Assembly (NCBI RefSeq): GCF_002896855.1
Contig: NZ_CP021850.1
Coordinates: 2,257,665 to 2,321,664 of the forward strand
Source: Clostridium thermosuccinogenes
Lineage (GTDB): Bacteria; Bacillota; Clostridia; Acetivibrionales; DSM-5807
Reading direction: 5' to 3'
DNA: 64,000 nt
Shown here: positions 17,315-25,925 of the stretch, in pieces
How the letters are laid out: the number at the start of each line of letters is the position of its first letter
Numbering within the stretch: the stretch's first letter is position 1
Program-made: the position numbers and the translations under genes
The notes under the pieces: generated by a model
Seen by the model: only the letters and a program-made list of their open reading frames with translations
Databases searched by the model: none
What the model was told of the DNA's origin: nothing

Positions 17315-17461
17315 GCGAGTTTTTTCCTGCCCATTGCAAGTTATCATCCGCTTATAGCAAGTTTTCCCCTGCTCATAACAAGTTATCACCTGCTTATAAC
17401 AATTTTTCCCTTGTTCATAACCAGTTTTCACCCGCTTATAACGTGTTATTTCCTGCTTATG
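17315..17461. repeat. Seven-unit 21-nt tandem array with 42-nt higher-order period
   Basis: Units begin at 17315, 17336, 17357, 17378, 17399, 17420 and 17441, each exactly 21 nt, of the form (A/G)CAAGTT-TC-CCTGCTTATA. Odd and even units alternate (GTTTTCCCCTGCTCATA versus GTTATCACCTGCTTATA), so the true period is 42 nt. The last unit runs into the 3' end of the DCC-motif gene. There are no unique spacers, so this is not a CRISPR array. Confidence 0.9.
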
Positions 17462-17577
17462 TTGCTCTGCCGGTTTAGACTGCAGCAGTCGGGTACATTT
17501 TTTCCATAAGCTTCTTCATTTTCCTTTGCGAGCTTTTCCAGAAAAGCTTTTATAGCCTTTTTCAGTCGTTTAAGCAT
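17446..17577 (-). CDS. Small DCC-motif putative metal-binding protein
   Basis: A 43-residue protein: a strongly basic amphipathic helix (MLKRLKKAIKAFLEKLAKEN) followed by a short tail with the paired cysteines PDCCSLNRQ. It resembles the clostridial 'LDCC motif' family of putative metal-binding miniproteins, which have the same basic helix and a terminal (L/P)DCC motif. The start at 17577 is preceded by GGGGGTG and GAGG; a longer reading from 17631 is possible but lacks such a site. It follows the DUF2318 gene by about 60 bases, in the same direction, which supports a metal- or thiol-related role. Its last six codons are made by a unit of the 21-nt repeat array. Confidence 0.72.
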   Translation of the reverse strand: MLKRLKKAIKAFLEKLAKENEEAYGKNVPDCCSLNRQSNISRK

Positions 17578-17636
17578 AAACCTCGCACCCCCGCTTTTAT
17601 TAAAATCCAGCTCTTTCAAATTTAAGAGCAAAGGCT

Positions 17637-18158
17637 TTATCTTTTCCAGTTGGCAAACAGGTCTTTGGCTGCTTCAAAAATTTCAGCCTGAATAACAATA
17701 TTAGTCCCATCATCAGTCTTGTATTCTTCCGTGATAGGTACTGGATTGCAGCCTCCTGCAATTATCTCCACCTGATCGGCCTGGAATCTGTTGCCGCAGT
17801 TCTGGCATACCAGCACCTTTCCTTCCTGCTTGTAATAACCTCTTCCGGAGCTGTAACATACCTGACAGGTGTTGAAGGCTGTTCTAATTGTACCGTCATC
17901 GGCTTTTATAGCCAGAACCTCCATTTTGGTTTTGCCTAACTTATAGGGATAAAACTTTGCAACCTCCGTAACCTCACTTTTCAAAATTGTCAAATCCCCA
18001 CCGGAATTCACGGCATTGCTTTTGCTTCCGGTATTAGCTTTTATCGCGATGATGGCAATAATCAATAAAATAGCTGCCACCCCCGATGCGGTGAAGATTC
18101 TCCTTTTTGATTTTTGTGCTGCCTGAGCTTTTTTAATTTGCTGACTTGATTTTCCCAT
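17637..18158 (-). CDS. DUF2318-type membrane-anchored CxxC protein
   Basis: A 173-residue protein with one N-terminal membrane helix (about 22-42) and an extracytoplasmic domain holding two Cys pairs: NTCQVCYSSGRGYYK (about 98-112) and VCQNCGNRFQ (about 119-128). This is the DUF2318 signature, a domain associated with Fe-S/heme-like or iron-transport membrane proteins; some family members are attached to FTR1-type iron systems. The ATG at 18158 has AAGGTGG 7 bases upstream (GTG 18161 is the alternative). It is followed by the DCC-motif miniprotein gene. Confidence 0.86.
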   Translation of the reverse strand: MGKSSQQIKKAQAAQKSKRRIFTASGVAAILLIIAIIAIKANTGSKSNAVNSGGDLTILKSEVTEVAKFYPYKLGKTKMEVLAIKADDGTIRTAFNTCQVCYSSGRGYYKQEGKVLVCQNCGNRFQADQVEIIAGGCNPVPITEEYKTDDGTNIVIQAEIFEAAKDLFANWKR

Positions 18159-18502
18159 CACGATACCACCTTCATTTTATTTTTAGAATACAAGGCCGAT
18201 GGCCGGCTTGTTTCAAGGATACTGTAATCTCAATTTCCAAGCGGTTTTTCAATGTGAACTTTCGCTTACCGGAAATCTTCCACAGTGTTTGTCTTTGAAT
18301 TTTACCACAGGATTGTGGAGATTTTATGAAGAAACCTTGGATATATCCTGGATTATCTTGCATCCGGCTTGTAGGAAATAGGCGCAAACTTATTGATGAA
18401 ATCTGTCCGTCTTTTTGCTATATTTATAAAATGTATGTATATATTATATTTTTGCAAACGTAACTTATTTTTTAATAACATATTTTACTGGATAAAGGAA
18501 TG
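18159..18502. other. Divergent promoter region, DUF2318 / LysR
   Basis: No gene is supported in this gap. It contains the motif AATAACATATTTT at 18474-18486, 17 bases before the lysR start, which recurs upstream of fumC. Confidence 0.55.
18474..18486 (+). promoter_or_regulatory. Candidate LysR auto-regulatory site
   Basis: AATAACATATTTT, identical to the first of three 21-bp-phased repeats upstream of fumC (19636-19648). Shared presence next to the regulator gene and its likely target suggests a binding site for the LysR protein. Confidence 0.5.
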
Positions 18503-19435
18503 ATGGCTATTAATATCATGCATTTGAAATATGCGGTGGAGGTTGAAAAAACCCGCTCAATAAGCAAAGCCGCACAAAATCTGTTAATGGGGCAGCCTAA
18601 TTTAAGCCGTGCCATTAAAGACCTGGAAGAATCCCTGGGAGTCACCCTGTTCAAGCGCACTTCCCGGGGTATACTGCTGACGCCGCAGGGAGAAGAATTC
18701 ATACAGCATGCAAAAAAAATCCTTGCCCAGATTGATAAGGTGGAAGCCTTATTCAAAGACAGGAAAATCGACAGGCAGGGATTTGCCATATCTGTTCCCC
18801 GGGCCAGTTACATATCCTGCGCTTTTACGGAGTTTGCCAAGGGCATCGGCAGCAATAAGCCGGTAGAGCTGATATATAATGAGACCAATTCCATGAGCGC
18901 CATAGAAAATATATTGGAGGAGGATTACAACCTTGCCGTTATACGCTATCAGAAGCAATTTGAGCAATATTTCAAGGCCCTTCTTCATGAAAAGGGCCTC
19001 GATTCCGAAGTGATCCTGGAATTCTCCTATCTGGTGCTCATGTCGAAGCGCCATCCCCTTGCCGGGAAGGATGAACTAAAGCCTTCGGATTTGAGGGAAT
19101 GCATTGAGATCGCCCATGCTGATCCCATTGTGTCTTCCATGTCTCCTATAGATGCAAAGAAAGCAGAGCTGTCCGATTTGTCGGACAAGCATATTTTTGC
19201 TTTTGAGAGGGAAACCCAATTTGATCTATTGAGCAACGTTCCCAATACCTTTATGTGGGTATCCCCTGTTCCTCAGCGCCTTCTGGAGCAGTACGGACTG
19301 GTTCAGAAAAAGTGCGGTGCCAACAGGAAAAAGTACAAGGATGTGCTGGTCTACAAAAAAGGCTACCATTTCAGCGAAATGGACAAGAAATTCATAAGCT
19401 GCCTGAATGATATCAAAAGCCGGATTACGACCTGA
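18503..19435 (+). CDS. LysR-family transcriptional regulator
   Basis: A LysR-type regulator (310 aa, normal). The N-terminal winged HTH is clear (LKYAVEVEKTRSISKAAQNL, then QPNLSRAIKDLEESLGVTLF), followed by the linker helix (HAKKILAQIDKVEALF) and a co-inducer-binding domain of normal length. Two in-frame ATGs (18500, 18503) follow AAAGGA; 18503 gives better spacing, and an ATG at 18518 is a further option. It sits directly upstream of the fumC-hdr-flx-frd genes in the same direction, separated by a terminator, and probably senses a metabolite of that pathway such as a C4-dicarboxylate; this is inferred from position and the shared upstream motif. Confidence 0.93.
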   Translation: MAINIMHLKYAVEVEKTRSISKAAQNLLMGQPNLSRAIKDLEESLGVTLFKRTSRGILLTPQGEEFIQHAKKILAQIDKVEALFKDRKIDRQGFAISVPRASYISCAFTEFAKGIGSNKPVELIYNETNSMSAIENILEEDYNLAVIRYQKQFEQYFKALLHEKGLDSEVILEFSYLVLMSKRHPLAGKDELKPSDLRECIEIAHADPIVSSMSPIDAKKAELSDLSDKHIFAFERETQFDLLSNVPNTFMWVSPVPQRLLEQYGLVQKKCGANRKKYKDVLVYKKGYHFSEMDKKFISCLNDIKSRITT

Positions 19436-19565
19436 AAACATATCAAGCCTTTAATAAAGACCGTTATCAAAACAGATAAAATGCATAGATACGGTTCTAC
19501 TGCAGCGCAGCCCGCAATATGCCGCGGTTGAGCCGAAGGGATATTCTGAAGAATTACAGCATTAT

Positions 19566-19603
19566 AGGTATGCCGATAAAGATATATCGGTATGCCTTTT
19601 TTA
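19566..19603 (+). terminator. Intrinsic terminator after lysR
   Basis: A 13-bp perfect stem (AGGTATGCCGATA with TATCGGTATGCCT) and six-base loop, followed by a T-run. It isolates lysR from the fumC transcript. Confidence 0.85.
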
Positions 19604-19635
19604 TATTTCACAAAACACATAAGGATTGTTAAAAT

Positions 19636-19690
19636 AATAACATATTTTGTGAATAAAATAACATACTTTGTTAAAATAATAACCCCATTT
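19636..19690 (+). promoter_or_regulatory. Three 21-bp-phased repeats upstream of fumC
   Basis: AATAACATATTTT at 19636, AATAACATACTTT at 19657 and AATAACCCCATTT at 19678 begin exactly 21 bases apart, that is on the same face of the helix two turns apart. They lie 90-140 bases upstream of the fumC start, where LysR proteins normally bind. Confidence 0.65.
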
Positions 19691-19777
19691 ATGCCATTTT
19701 TTATTAAACTATGAAATTGATACTGACGGCATAAACCGGTAAACGAAAATGCAATTATCGTGAAGGAGGCAACAGCT

Positions 19778-21142
19778 ATGCAATATCGTGTGGAAAGAGA
19801 TTCTATGGGCGAAATGCAGGTGCCTGCGGACAGGTACTGGGGAGCACAAACCCAGAGAAGCTTTCAGAATTTCAGAATCGGCGTGGAAAAAATGCCGCTG
19901 GAAATCGTTCATGCCTTCGGAATACTTAAGAAGGCTGCCGCCATTGCAAACTATAATTTAGGAAAACTCAGCGAAGAAAAGAAAATTGCTATAGAAAAGG
20001 CCTGTGACGAGGTTATCTCAGGCAAACTGGACGACCACTTCCCTCTTGTCGTCTGGCAGACGGGCAGTGGCACACAATCCAATATGAATGCCAATGAAGT
20101 TATAGCCAACCGTGGGAATGAAATCTGCGGCAAAAAGCTGCTCCATCCCAATGACGATGTAAACATGTCCCAAAGCTCTAACGACACATTTCCGACAGCT
20201 ATGCATATTGCAGCCGCCATCGGAATTGAAGACAGCCTCTTCCCTGCCATGGACAAACTGATTGCAACCTTAAAGCGGCTGGAAGAGGAAAATGAAGGTA
20301 TTGTAAAAAGCGGACGCACTCATTTGCAGGATGCTACACCCATCAAATTCTCTCAGGAAATCAGCGGATGGCGCAATATGATCGAAAAAGCAAGGGCGAT
20401 GCTGGAAGCTGCCCTGCCGGGATTAAAGGAGCTGGCCCTCGGTGGTACCGCAGTAGGTACGGGCCTTAACGCGCCAAAGGGCTTTGCCGAAGAGGTCGCG
20501 AAGGTCGTAAGCAGCCTTACCGGCAAAAATTTTAAAACCGCAGAAAACAAGTTCCACGCCCTCACCTCGAAGGATGAAATAGTATTTGCCCACGGAGCTT
20601 TGAAAGCCCTTGCCGCAAACCTTATGAAGATCGCCAATGATATCCGTTGGCTTGCCAGCGGTCCCCGCAACGGCCTCGGTGAAATACAAATCCCCGAGAA
20701 TGAACCCGGCAGCTCCATAATGCCCGGCAAGGTGAACCCTACGCAATGCGAAGCCATCACAATGGTTGCGGTACAAGTTATCGCCAATGATGTGGCAGTT
20801 GGCATGGCTGCGTCCCAGGGAAATTTCGAGCTCAACGTATTCATGCCCGTGTGCATATATAATTTTCTTCAGTCGGTTAGGCTCCTTTCCGATGGAATCA
20901 ACTCCTTCAACGATAATTGCGTTGTGGGCATCAAAGCCAACAAGGAGAAAATGAGGCACAATCTGCATAACTCTCTCATGCTTGTTACTGCCCTCAACCC
21001 GCACATAGGCTATGACAATGCGGCAAAAGTGGCAAAGAAAGCATACCAGGAGAATATTTCCCTGAAAGAAGCTTGTGTTGCTCTGGGCTTTCTCACCGCT
21101 GAAAAGTTCGACGAGGTGTTCAAGCCTGAGCAGATGGTATGA
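19778..21142 (+). CDS. fumC: Class II fumarate hydratase
   Basis: Oxygen-stable, cofactor-free fumarase that interconverts malate and fumarate (454 aa, typical). Active-site signatures: [13 protein letters not shown] (about 95-107), [13 protein letters not shown] (about 134-146), and the superfamily loop [16 protein letters not shown] (about 314-329). ATG 19778 is chosen because AAGGAGG lies 8 bases upstream; an in-frame ATG at 19760 is upstream of that site. It is the first gene of the fumarate/Hdr gene train and would supply fumarate from malate to the reductase encoded at the end. Use of the class II rather than the Fe-S class I enzyme in an anaerobe is noteworthy. Confidence 0.96.
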   Translation: MQYRVERDSMGEMQVPADRYWGAQTQRSFQNFRIGVEKMPLEIVHAFGILKKAAAIANYNLGKLSEEKKIAIEKACDEVISGKLDDHFPLVVWQTGSGTQSNMNANEVIANRGNEICGKKLLHPNDDVNMSQSSNDTFPTAMHIAAAIGIEDSLFPAMDKLIATLKRLEEENEGIVKSGRTHLQDATPIKFSQEISGWRNMIEKARAMLEAALPGLKELALGGTAVGTGLNAPKGFAEEVAKVVSSLTGKNFKTAENKFHALTSKDEIVFAHGALKALAANLMKIANDIRWLASGPRNGLGEIQIPENEPGSSIMPGKVNPTQCEAITMVAVQVIANDVAVGMAASQGNFELNVFMPVCIYNFLQSVRLLSDGINSFNDNCVVGIKANKEKMRHNLHNSLMLVTALNPHIGYDNAAKVAKKAYQENISLKEACVALGFLTAEKFDEVFKPEQMV

Positions 21143-21180
21143 AACAGCCACTATAAAGCACATTGTTCTAGTGTTTCCGT

Positions 21181-21219
21181 CGGCTGATAACTCTAATCAA
21201 AGCAATCGAGAATCAGCCG
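21181..21219 (+). promoter_or_regulatory. Intercistronic hairpin between fumC and hdrB
   Basis: CGGCTGAT (21181-21188) pairs with ATCAGCCG (21212-21219), with an inner CTC/GAG pair. There is no U-run, so it is more likely an RNA-processing or stability element than a terminator; it could set different fumC and hdr levels. Confidence 0.55.
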
Positions 21220-21266
21220 GTAACGACAAATCGATTCATACGAAAATAAAATGTGAGGAATGAGAT

Positions 21267-22049
21267 ATGATCTACAGTTATTATCCAGGATGTACTCTTA
21301 AAACAAAGGCAAAAGATCTGGATGAATATGCAAGAAAATCGGCAGAAGTACTGGGAATCAACCTGGAAGAGCTTCCCGACTGGCAGTGCTGCGGTGCGGT
21401 TTATCCCCTTGCGCAGGATGAGATTGCCACAAGGCTTTCGTCCGTCCGTGCTCTGGCATCCGCCGGAAGTCTCGGCCGGGATTTGGTTACCCTCTGTTCC
21501 GCCTGCCACCATGTGATAAAAAGAGTCAACAATGACATGAAGACCAACCAAGACATAAGGATGAAGGTCAACAATTATTTGGAACCGGACAAGGAATACG
21601 CGGGAGAAACCAAGGTCATCCACTTTCTGGAACTCCTGCGGGATGTTGTCGGATTTGATGAGCTTAAAAAGAAAGTGGTAAATCCTTTGACCGGGAGAAA
21701 GATCGGAGCATATTACGGATGCCTGCTGCTTAGGCCGGGGAATGAAATGCAGTTTGACAATCCCGAGAACCCGGTAATTATGGAAAATTTCATCCGCTCC
21801 ATCGGAGCCACTCCTGTTGTCTATCCCTATCGCAACGAATGCTGCGGAGGCTATGTATCAATAACCGAAAAGAGCCTTTCGCAAAAGAAATGCAATACCA
21901 TCGTCTCATCGGCTGCTGAAAAGGGTGCTGATGAAATCATAACCGCATGTCCGCTTTGCATGTACAATCTTGATACCAACAGCACGGAGCGGAAATTGCC
22001 GGTGCGTTATTTCACCGAGCTTCTTGCCGAAGCGCTGGGTGTTAAGTAA
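21267..22049 (+). CDS. hdrB: HdrB-type heterodisulfide reductase subunit
   Basis: HdrB homologue (260 aa) with two CCG domains that in characterised enzymes bind noncubane [4Fe-4S] clusters for disulfide chemistry. First domain: PGCTLKTKAK at residue 5, QCCGAVY at about 47, CSACHH at about 77. Second: YGCLLLRPG at about 153, ECCGGYV at about 192, CPLCMYNL at about 230. All the cysteines expected for the CX(n)CCGX(n)CXXC pattern are present, so the site looks functional. It is 15 bases upstream of hdrC and part of the HdrABC-Flx module; the bacterial electron acceptor of such HdrB proteins is often unknown (DsrC in sulfate reducers). No DsrC gene is present here. Confidence 0.93.
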   Translation: MIYSYYPGCTLKTKAKDLDEYARKSAEVLGINLEELPDWQCCGAVYPLAQDEIATRLSSVRALASAGSLGRDLVTLCSACHHVIKRVNNDMKTNQDIRMKVNNYLEPDKEYAGETKVIHFLELLRDVVGFDELKKKVVNPLTGRKIGAYYGCLLLRPGNEMQFDNPENPVIMENFIRSIGATPVVYPYRNECCGGYVSITEKSLSQKKCNTIVSSAAEKGADEIITACPLCMYNLDTNSTERKLPVRYFTELLAEALGVK

Positions 22050-22063
22050 AGGAGGGATCAACA

Positions 22064-22456
22064 GTGCAAGCAGCAGAAAGAGAAATAGCCGAAAATATCA
22101 TCCGAATCAGCGGCGTAAATCCCAGGAAATGCATGAAATGCGGAAAATGCTCCGGCACATGCCCGGCATTTAATGATATGGATATACATCCCCATCAATT
22201 CGTCTCCATGGTGGAGAAAGGAAAAATAAAAGAGCTGATGAAGTCCAAGTCAATCTGGACATGTCTTTCATGTTTCGCCTGTGTGGAGCGCTGTCCAAGA
22301 AATGTGGAGCCTGTGAAGCTGATTGAAGCCGCAAGGCTCTCCGTAATACGCAGGCAAGGAGAAAACCATCTGAAAGCCGACGAAATACCCGCCTTGCTGG
22401 ATGAAAACATACCTCAGCAGGCAATCGTCAGTGCCTTCAGAAAATACAGCAAATAA
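22064..22456 (+). CDS. hdrC: HdrC-type iron-sulfur subunit
   Basis: HdrC homologue (130 aa) with two ferredoxin-type [4Fe-4S] motifs: CMKCGKCSGTCPAF (about 24-37) and CLSCFACVERCPRN (about 66-79). It passes electrons between HdrA and HdrB. The GTG start at 22064 is supported by AAAGGAGGG 8 bases upstream. The gene follows hdrB closely and precedes hdrA by 27 bases. Confidence 0.93.
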   Translation: MQAAEREIAENIIRISGVNPRKCMKCGKCSGTCPAFNDMDIHPHQFVSMVEKGKIKELMKSKSIWTCLSCFACVERCPRNVEPVKLIEAARLSVIRRQGENHLKADEIPALLDENIPQQAIVSAFRKYSK

Positions 22457-22483
22457 CCAACACATCAGAATGGAAGTGAGTTA

Positions 22484-24469
22484 ATGCAAAAAATAGGCGT
22501 ATTTGTATGCTGGTGCGGAAGCAACATTGCTGCAACGGTTGACGTAAAAGCAGTGGCAGAAGCCGTCAAGCATGAACCCGGCGTTGTTTATTCCTTCGAT
22601 TATCAATACATGTGCTCCGAAGGCGGTCAGTCAAAAATCCGCCAGGCCATACTGGACTATGGACTTACCGGCATTGTGGTTTGCTCCTGCTCCCCCAGGA
22701 TGCACGAGCAGACCTTTAGAAAGGCAGCCGCCTCAGCGGGATTAAACCCATATATGGTGGAGATAGCCAACATCCGGGAGCATTGTTCCTGGATCCATAA
22801 AAATAAAGACGAAGCAACGGAGAAAGCAATCATCCTTGCCAGAACTGCTATCGCAAAGCTAAACCTGAACAAGCCTCTAGTGGCAGGAGAAAGTTCTGTT
22901 ACAAAGCGTGCGCTGGTCATAGGCGGCGGAATTGCAGGAATACAATCTGCGTTGGACATCGCTGAAGCCGGTTATGAAGTAGATATTGTGGAGAAATCCC
23001 CTACCATAGGCGGCAGGATGGCGCAACTGGACAAAACCTTTCCGACCCTCGACTGTGCAGCCTGCATCCTTACCCCCAAGATGGTGGATGCCGCATCCAG
23101 CGATAAGATAAACCTCTATACTTACAGTGAGATAGAAGCCGTTTCAGGCTTTGTCGGAAACTTTTCCGTCAAGATAAGGAAGAAGGCCCGCAGCATAAAA
23201 ACCGAGCTTTGCAGCGGCTGCGGAGTGTGCACGGAAAAATGTCCTTCAAAAAAAGCTAAAAGCGAATTCAATATGGGGCTTTGCAACAGGACTGCGATCT
23301 ATATACCCTTTGCCCAGGCAATCCCGAATGTTCCTGTGATTGACCGGGAGCAATGCATTAAATTCAAGACGGGCAAATGCGGTTTGTGCCAGAAAAGCTG
23401 CCCTGCCGGAGCCATTGACTTTACTCAGCAGGATGAGATCGTCGAAAGGCAGTACGGTGCGATTGTCGTCGCCACCGGTTTTAAACCGATTTCCCTCGAG
23501 AATTTCGATGAGTTCTCCTATTCCCTGTCTCCGGATGTGGTAACCTCTTTGGAATTTGAGCGCATAATGAACGCAGCAGGCCCCACAAAAGGCCAGCTGC
23601 TCAGGCCATCGGACAATAACCATCCCCACACCATCGTTTTTGTACAGTGTGTGGGTTCAAGAGATACGTCGGGATGCGGCAAGCCATACTGCTCAAAGAT
23701 TTGCTGCATGTACACCGCAAAGCATGCGATGCTTGTAAGGGAAAAATATCCCGATACCGAAGTTCATGTATTCTACATCGATGTCAGGACACCGGGCAAG
23801 AATTTTGATGAATTCTATCGCCGTGCCGCGGAAGAATACGGCGTTAATTATATAAAAGGAATGGTCGGCAAGATTGCAGAGAAAAACGGAAAGTTGATGG
23901 TTCAGGGTTCGGACCTTCTTGCCAATGAGCAGATTGTGATAGAAGCGGATATGGTGGTGCTGGCAACGGCCATTGAACCCGATGAAACCGCAAAGAGCCT
24001 TGCCACAATGCTTACTGCAAGCATTGATACCAACAATTTCTTCACCGAAGCCCATCCGAAGCTGAGGCCGGTGGAAAGTCCGACAGCGGGAGTTTACCTT
24101 TCCGGTGTGTGCCAGGGCCCCAAGGATATCCCTGAAACTGTGGCACAGGCAACAGCAGCCGCCGCCAAGGTTATAGGACTTCTTTCCAAAGACAAGCTCC
24201 TCAGCAACCCCTGCGTGGCCGGGTCCGATGAAATGCTGTGCAACGGCTGCTCAGGCTGCGAAAAGGTTTGTCCCTACGGCGCTATTTCTTACATAGATAA
24301 GGAATTTAAAGCCGCAGGAAAGGTCGAAGTGCGCAGGGTTGCAAAGGTAAACGAGGCTATCTGCCAGGGGTGCGGTGCATGTACCGTAACCTGCCCGTCA
24401 GGAGCAATGGATTTGAAAGGCTTTACCAACAGACAGATCATGGCGGAGGTGGATGCAATATGCCGATAA
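22484..24469 (+). CDS. hdrA: HdrA-type FAD-containing bifurcation subunit
   Basis: HdrA homologue (661 aa), the FAD subunit where electron bifurcation takes place in characterised Hdr complexes. Features in order: N-terminal Cys-rich strand (FVCWCGSNIAATVD), FAD Rossmann site GGGIAGIQSALDIAEAGYEV at about 145-164, the HdrA hallmark TLDCAACILTPKMVDA at about 190, an inserted two-cluster ferredoxin domain (CSGCGVCTEKCPSKK; CGLCQKSCPAGAIDF), and a C-terminal two-cluster domain (CNGCSGCEKVCPYGAISY; CQGCGACTVTCPSGAMDL). The full set suggests a bifurcating-type HdrA. It overlaps flxD by 10 bases. Confidence 0.94.
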   Translation: MQKIGVFVCWCGSNIAATVDVKAVAEAVKHEPGVVYSFDYQYMCSEGGQSKIRQAILDYGLTGIVVCSCSPRMHEQTFRKAAASAGLNPYMVEIANIREHCSWIHKNKDEATEKAIILARTAIAKLNLNKPLVAGESSVTKRALVIGGGIAGIQSALDIAEAGYEVDIVEKSPTIGGRMAQLDKTFPTLDCAACILTPKMVDAASSDKINLYTYSEIEAVSGFVGNFSVKIRKKARSIKTELCSGCGVCTEKCPSKKAKSEFNMGLCNRTAIYIPFAQAIPNVPVIDREQCIKFKTGKCGLCQKSCPAGAIDFTQQDEIVERQYGAIVVATGFKPISLENFDEFSYSLSPDVVTSLEFERIMNAAGPTKGQLLRPSDNNHPHTIVFVQCVGSRDTSGCGKPYCSKICCMYTAKHAMLVREKYPDTEVHVFYIDVRTPGKNFDEFYRRAAEEYGVNYIKGMVGKIAEKNGKLMVQGSDLLANEQIVIEADMVVLATAIEPDETAKSLATMLTASIDTNNFFTEAHPKLRPVESPTAGVYLSGVCQGPKDIPETVAQATAAAAKVIGLLSKDKLLSNPCVAGSDEMLCNGCSGCEKVCPYGAISYIDKEFKAAGKVEVRRVAKVNEAICQGCGACTVTCPSGAMDLKGFTNRQIMAEVDAICR

Positions 24470-24918
24470 ATAAAAGCAAAAATGGAGAGTTTAAGCCCTT
24501 GATCGTAGCATTTTGCTGCAACTGGTGCAGTTATGCCGGCGCAGACCTGGCAGGAACGAGCAGGCTGTCCTACCCTGCTGAAGTAAAAATCATAAGGGTC
24601 CCCTGCTCCTGCCGGGTCAACCCGATGTTTGTTCTTCGGGCGTTCCAGAGAGGTGCCGATGGAGTTATAATATGCGGCTGCCATCCGGGAGACTGCCACT
24701 ATTCGACAGGCAACTATTATGCAAGAAGAAGAATGACTCTGCTTTTCAGCATGCTGGACTATCTTGGAATTGAAAGGGGCCGGACAAGGGTCGAATGGGT
24801 TTCAGCAGCGGAAGGTGTCAAGTTTTCTACCGTAATGAACGAATTTTCAAAGACCATTCACGATCTGGGTGAAAATAAAAAGTTGGGGGATCTGCGATGC
24901 AAAGAATTTTTGGATTGA
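24460..24918 (+). CDS. flxD: MvhD/FlxD-type iron-sulfur subunit
   Basis: A 152-residue protein of the MvhD/FlpD family, which links HdrA to an electron donor (hydrogenase, formate dehydrogenase or a Flx module). The [2Fe-2S] cysteines are FCCNWCSYAGAD (about 19-30), PCSCRVNP (about 50) and CGCHPGDCHY (about 71-80). ATG 24460 has GGAGGTGG upstream and overlaps the hdrA stop by 10 bases; an earlier reading inside hdrA has no ribosome site. The absence of hydrogenase genes and the presence of the downstream FlxABC-type genes indicate NADH as donor. Confidence 0.93.
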   Translation: MPINKSKNGEFKPLIVAFCCNWCSYAGADLAGTSRLSYPAEVKIIRVPCSCRVNPMFVLRAFQRGADGVIICGCHPGDCHYSTGNYYARRRMTLLFSMLDYLGIERGRTRVEWVSAAEGVKFSTVMNEFSKTIHDLGENKKLGDLRCKEFLD

Positions 24919-25925
24919 TAAAGGATAAAGCCGAAAAGCTGCTTGCCGGCGGAACCGTCAACAGAATTATCGGCTGGACCGGCGGCGAGTTTTTTTACGA
25001 CCCCACTCCCGCGGTTTTTAAAAGTAAGGAAGAGCTGGAAGGCTTGGTATATAACAGCTTCTGTGCCAGCAATTTAAGCAAATATCTTATAAGTGAAAGC
25101 AAAAAGGACGGTAAAATATTAGCGCTGCTCAAGCCCTGCGACACCTACGGCTTTAATCAGCTGGTCAAGGAACACAGGATAAAGAAAGACAATGTTTATG
25201 TCCTCGGCATTGAATGCAGCGGAATGATAGATATAAATAAAATCAGGGATTTGGGCATCAAAGGCATCACAGGGATTTCCGAAGAGGATGACAGCCTCGT
25301 GATACAGACTATTTACGGAGAAAAAAGCTGCCGGCGCAGCGATGTATTGCTGGAAAAGTGCCTCTGCTGCAAAGGGAAACAGCATATGGCTTATGATGAG
25401 CTGGTCTGTGCCGATAAGCCTACTGATGGTTCCTGTCAGGACACCCTGGAAGCATCGGCGAAGCCGTCCGAATCTACGACCGACCGTTTTGAAATGGTGA
25501 AAAAGCTGGAAGCCATGAGTCCTGAGGAACGTTATTCCTTCTGGCGGAACGAGCTTTCAAAATGCATACGCTGCAACGCGTGCAGAAATATATGTCCGTC
25601 ATGCTCATGCGTAAAGTGCGTATTCGATAACGATGCCTCCGGCATTGCCAGCAAAGCCAACACCGACGCTTTTGAGGAAAACCTGTTTCATATAATCCGT
25701 GCATTCCACGTTGCAGGACGCTGCACCGATTGCGGTGAATGCTCAAGGGTCTGCCCTCAGCATATTCCCCTGCACCTTTTAAACCGTAAAATCATAAAGG
25801 ATATAAACGAGCTTTACGGTGAATATCAGGCCGGAAAAGATGCGGAATCCCGCGGACCCCTTACGGACTTTGCAATGGACGACCCGGAACCGGGTATTGT
25901 TGCGGAAAGAGGAGGAGATCATTGA
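24897..25925 (+). CDS. flxC: FlxC-type 4Fe-4S subunit
   Basis: A 342-residue iron-sulfur protein. The N-terminal two thirds resemble the FrhB/FdhB-type fold with LLKPCDTYGFNQLV (about 80-93) and CLCCKGKQ (about 159); the C-terminal third carries two ferredoxin motifs, CIRCNACRNICPSC (about 222-235) and CTDCGECSRVCPQH (about 276-289). It belongs to the FlxABCD part of the Hdr-Flx complex and presumably relays electrons between the NADH-oxidising flavoprotein and FlxD/HdrA. It overlaps flxD by 22 bases and flxB by one base; GGGGG lies 7 bases before the ATG. The FlxB/FlxC naming follows gene order and is less certain than the family. Confidence 0.82.
   Translation: MQRIFGLIKDKAEKLLAGGTVNRIIGWTGGEFFYDPTPAVFKSKEELEGLVYNSFCASNLSKYLISESKKDGKILALLKPCDTYGFNQLVKEHRIKKDNVYVLGIECSGMIDINKIRDLGIKGITGISEEDDSLVIQTIYGEKSCRRSDVLLEKCLCCKGKQHMAYDELVCADKPTDGSCQDTLEASAKPSESTTDRFEMVKKLEAMSPEERYSFWRNELSKCIRCNACRNICPSCSCVKCVFDNDASGIASKANTDAFEENLFHIIRAFHVAGRCTDCGECSRVCPQHIPLHLLNRKIIKDINELYGEYQAGKDAESRGPLTDFAMDDPEPGIVAERGGDH

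Noticed and set aside
17315-17461. CRISPR array
   Set aside because: Units abut with no spacers between them, and no cas genes are in the window; the same applies to 33508-33810.
18172-18387. Small frames on both strands between DUF2318 and LysR
   Set aside because: They mirror each other, lack ribosome sites and lie in a promoter region.
20423-21163. 246-codon minus-strand frame across fumC
   Set aside because: It is a mirror of the fumC reading frame with no ribosome site; fumC itself has all its active-site motifs.
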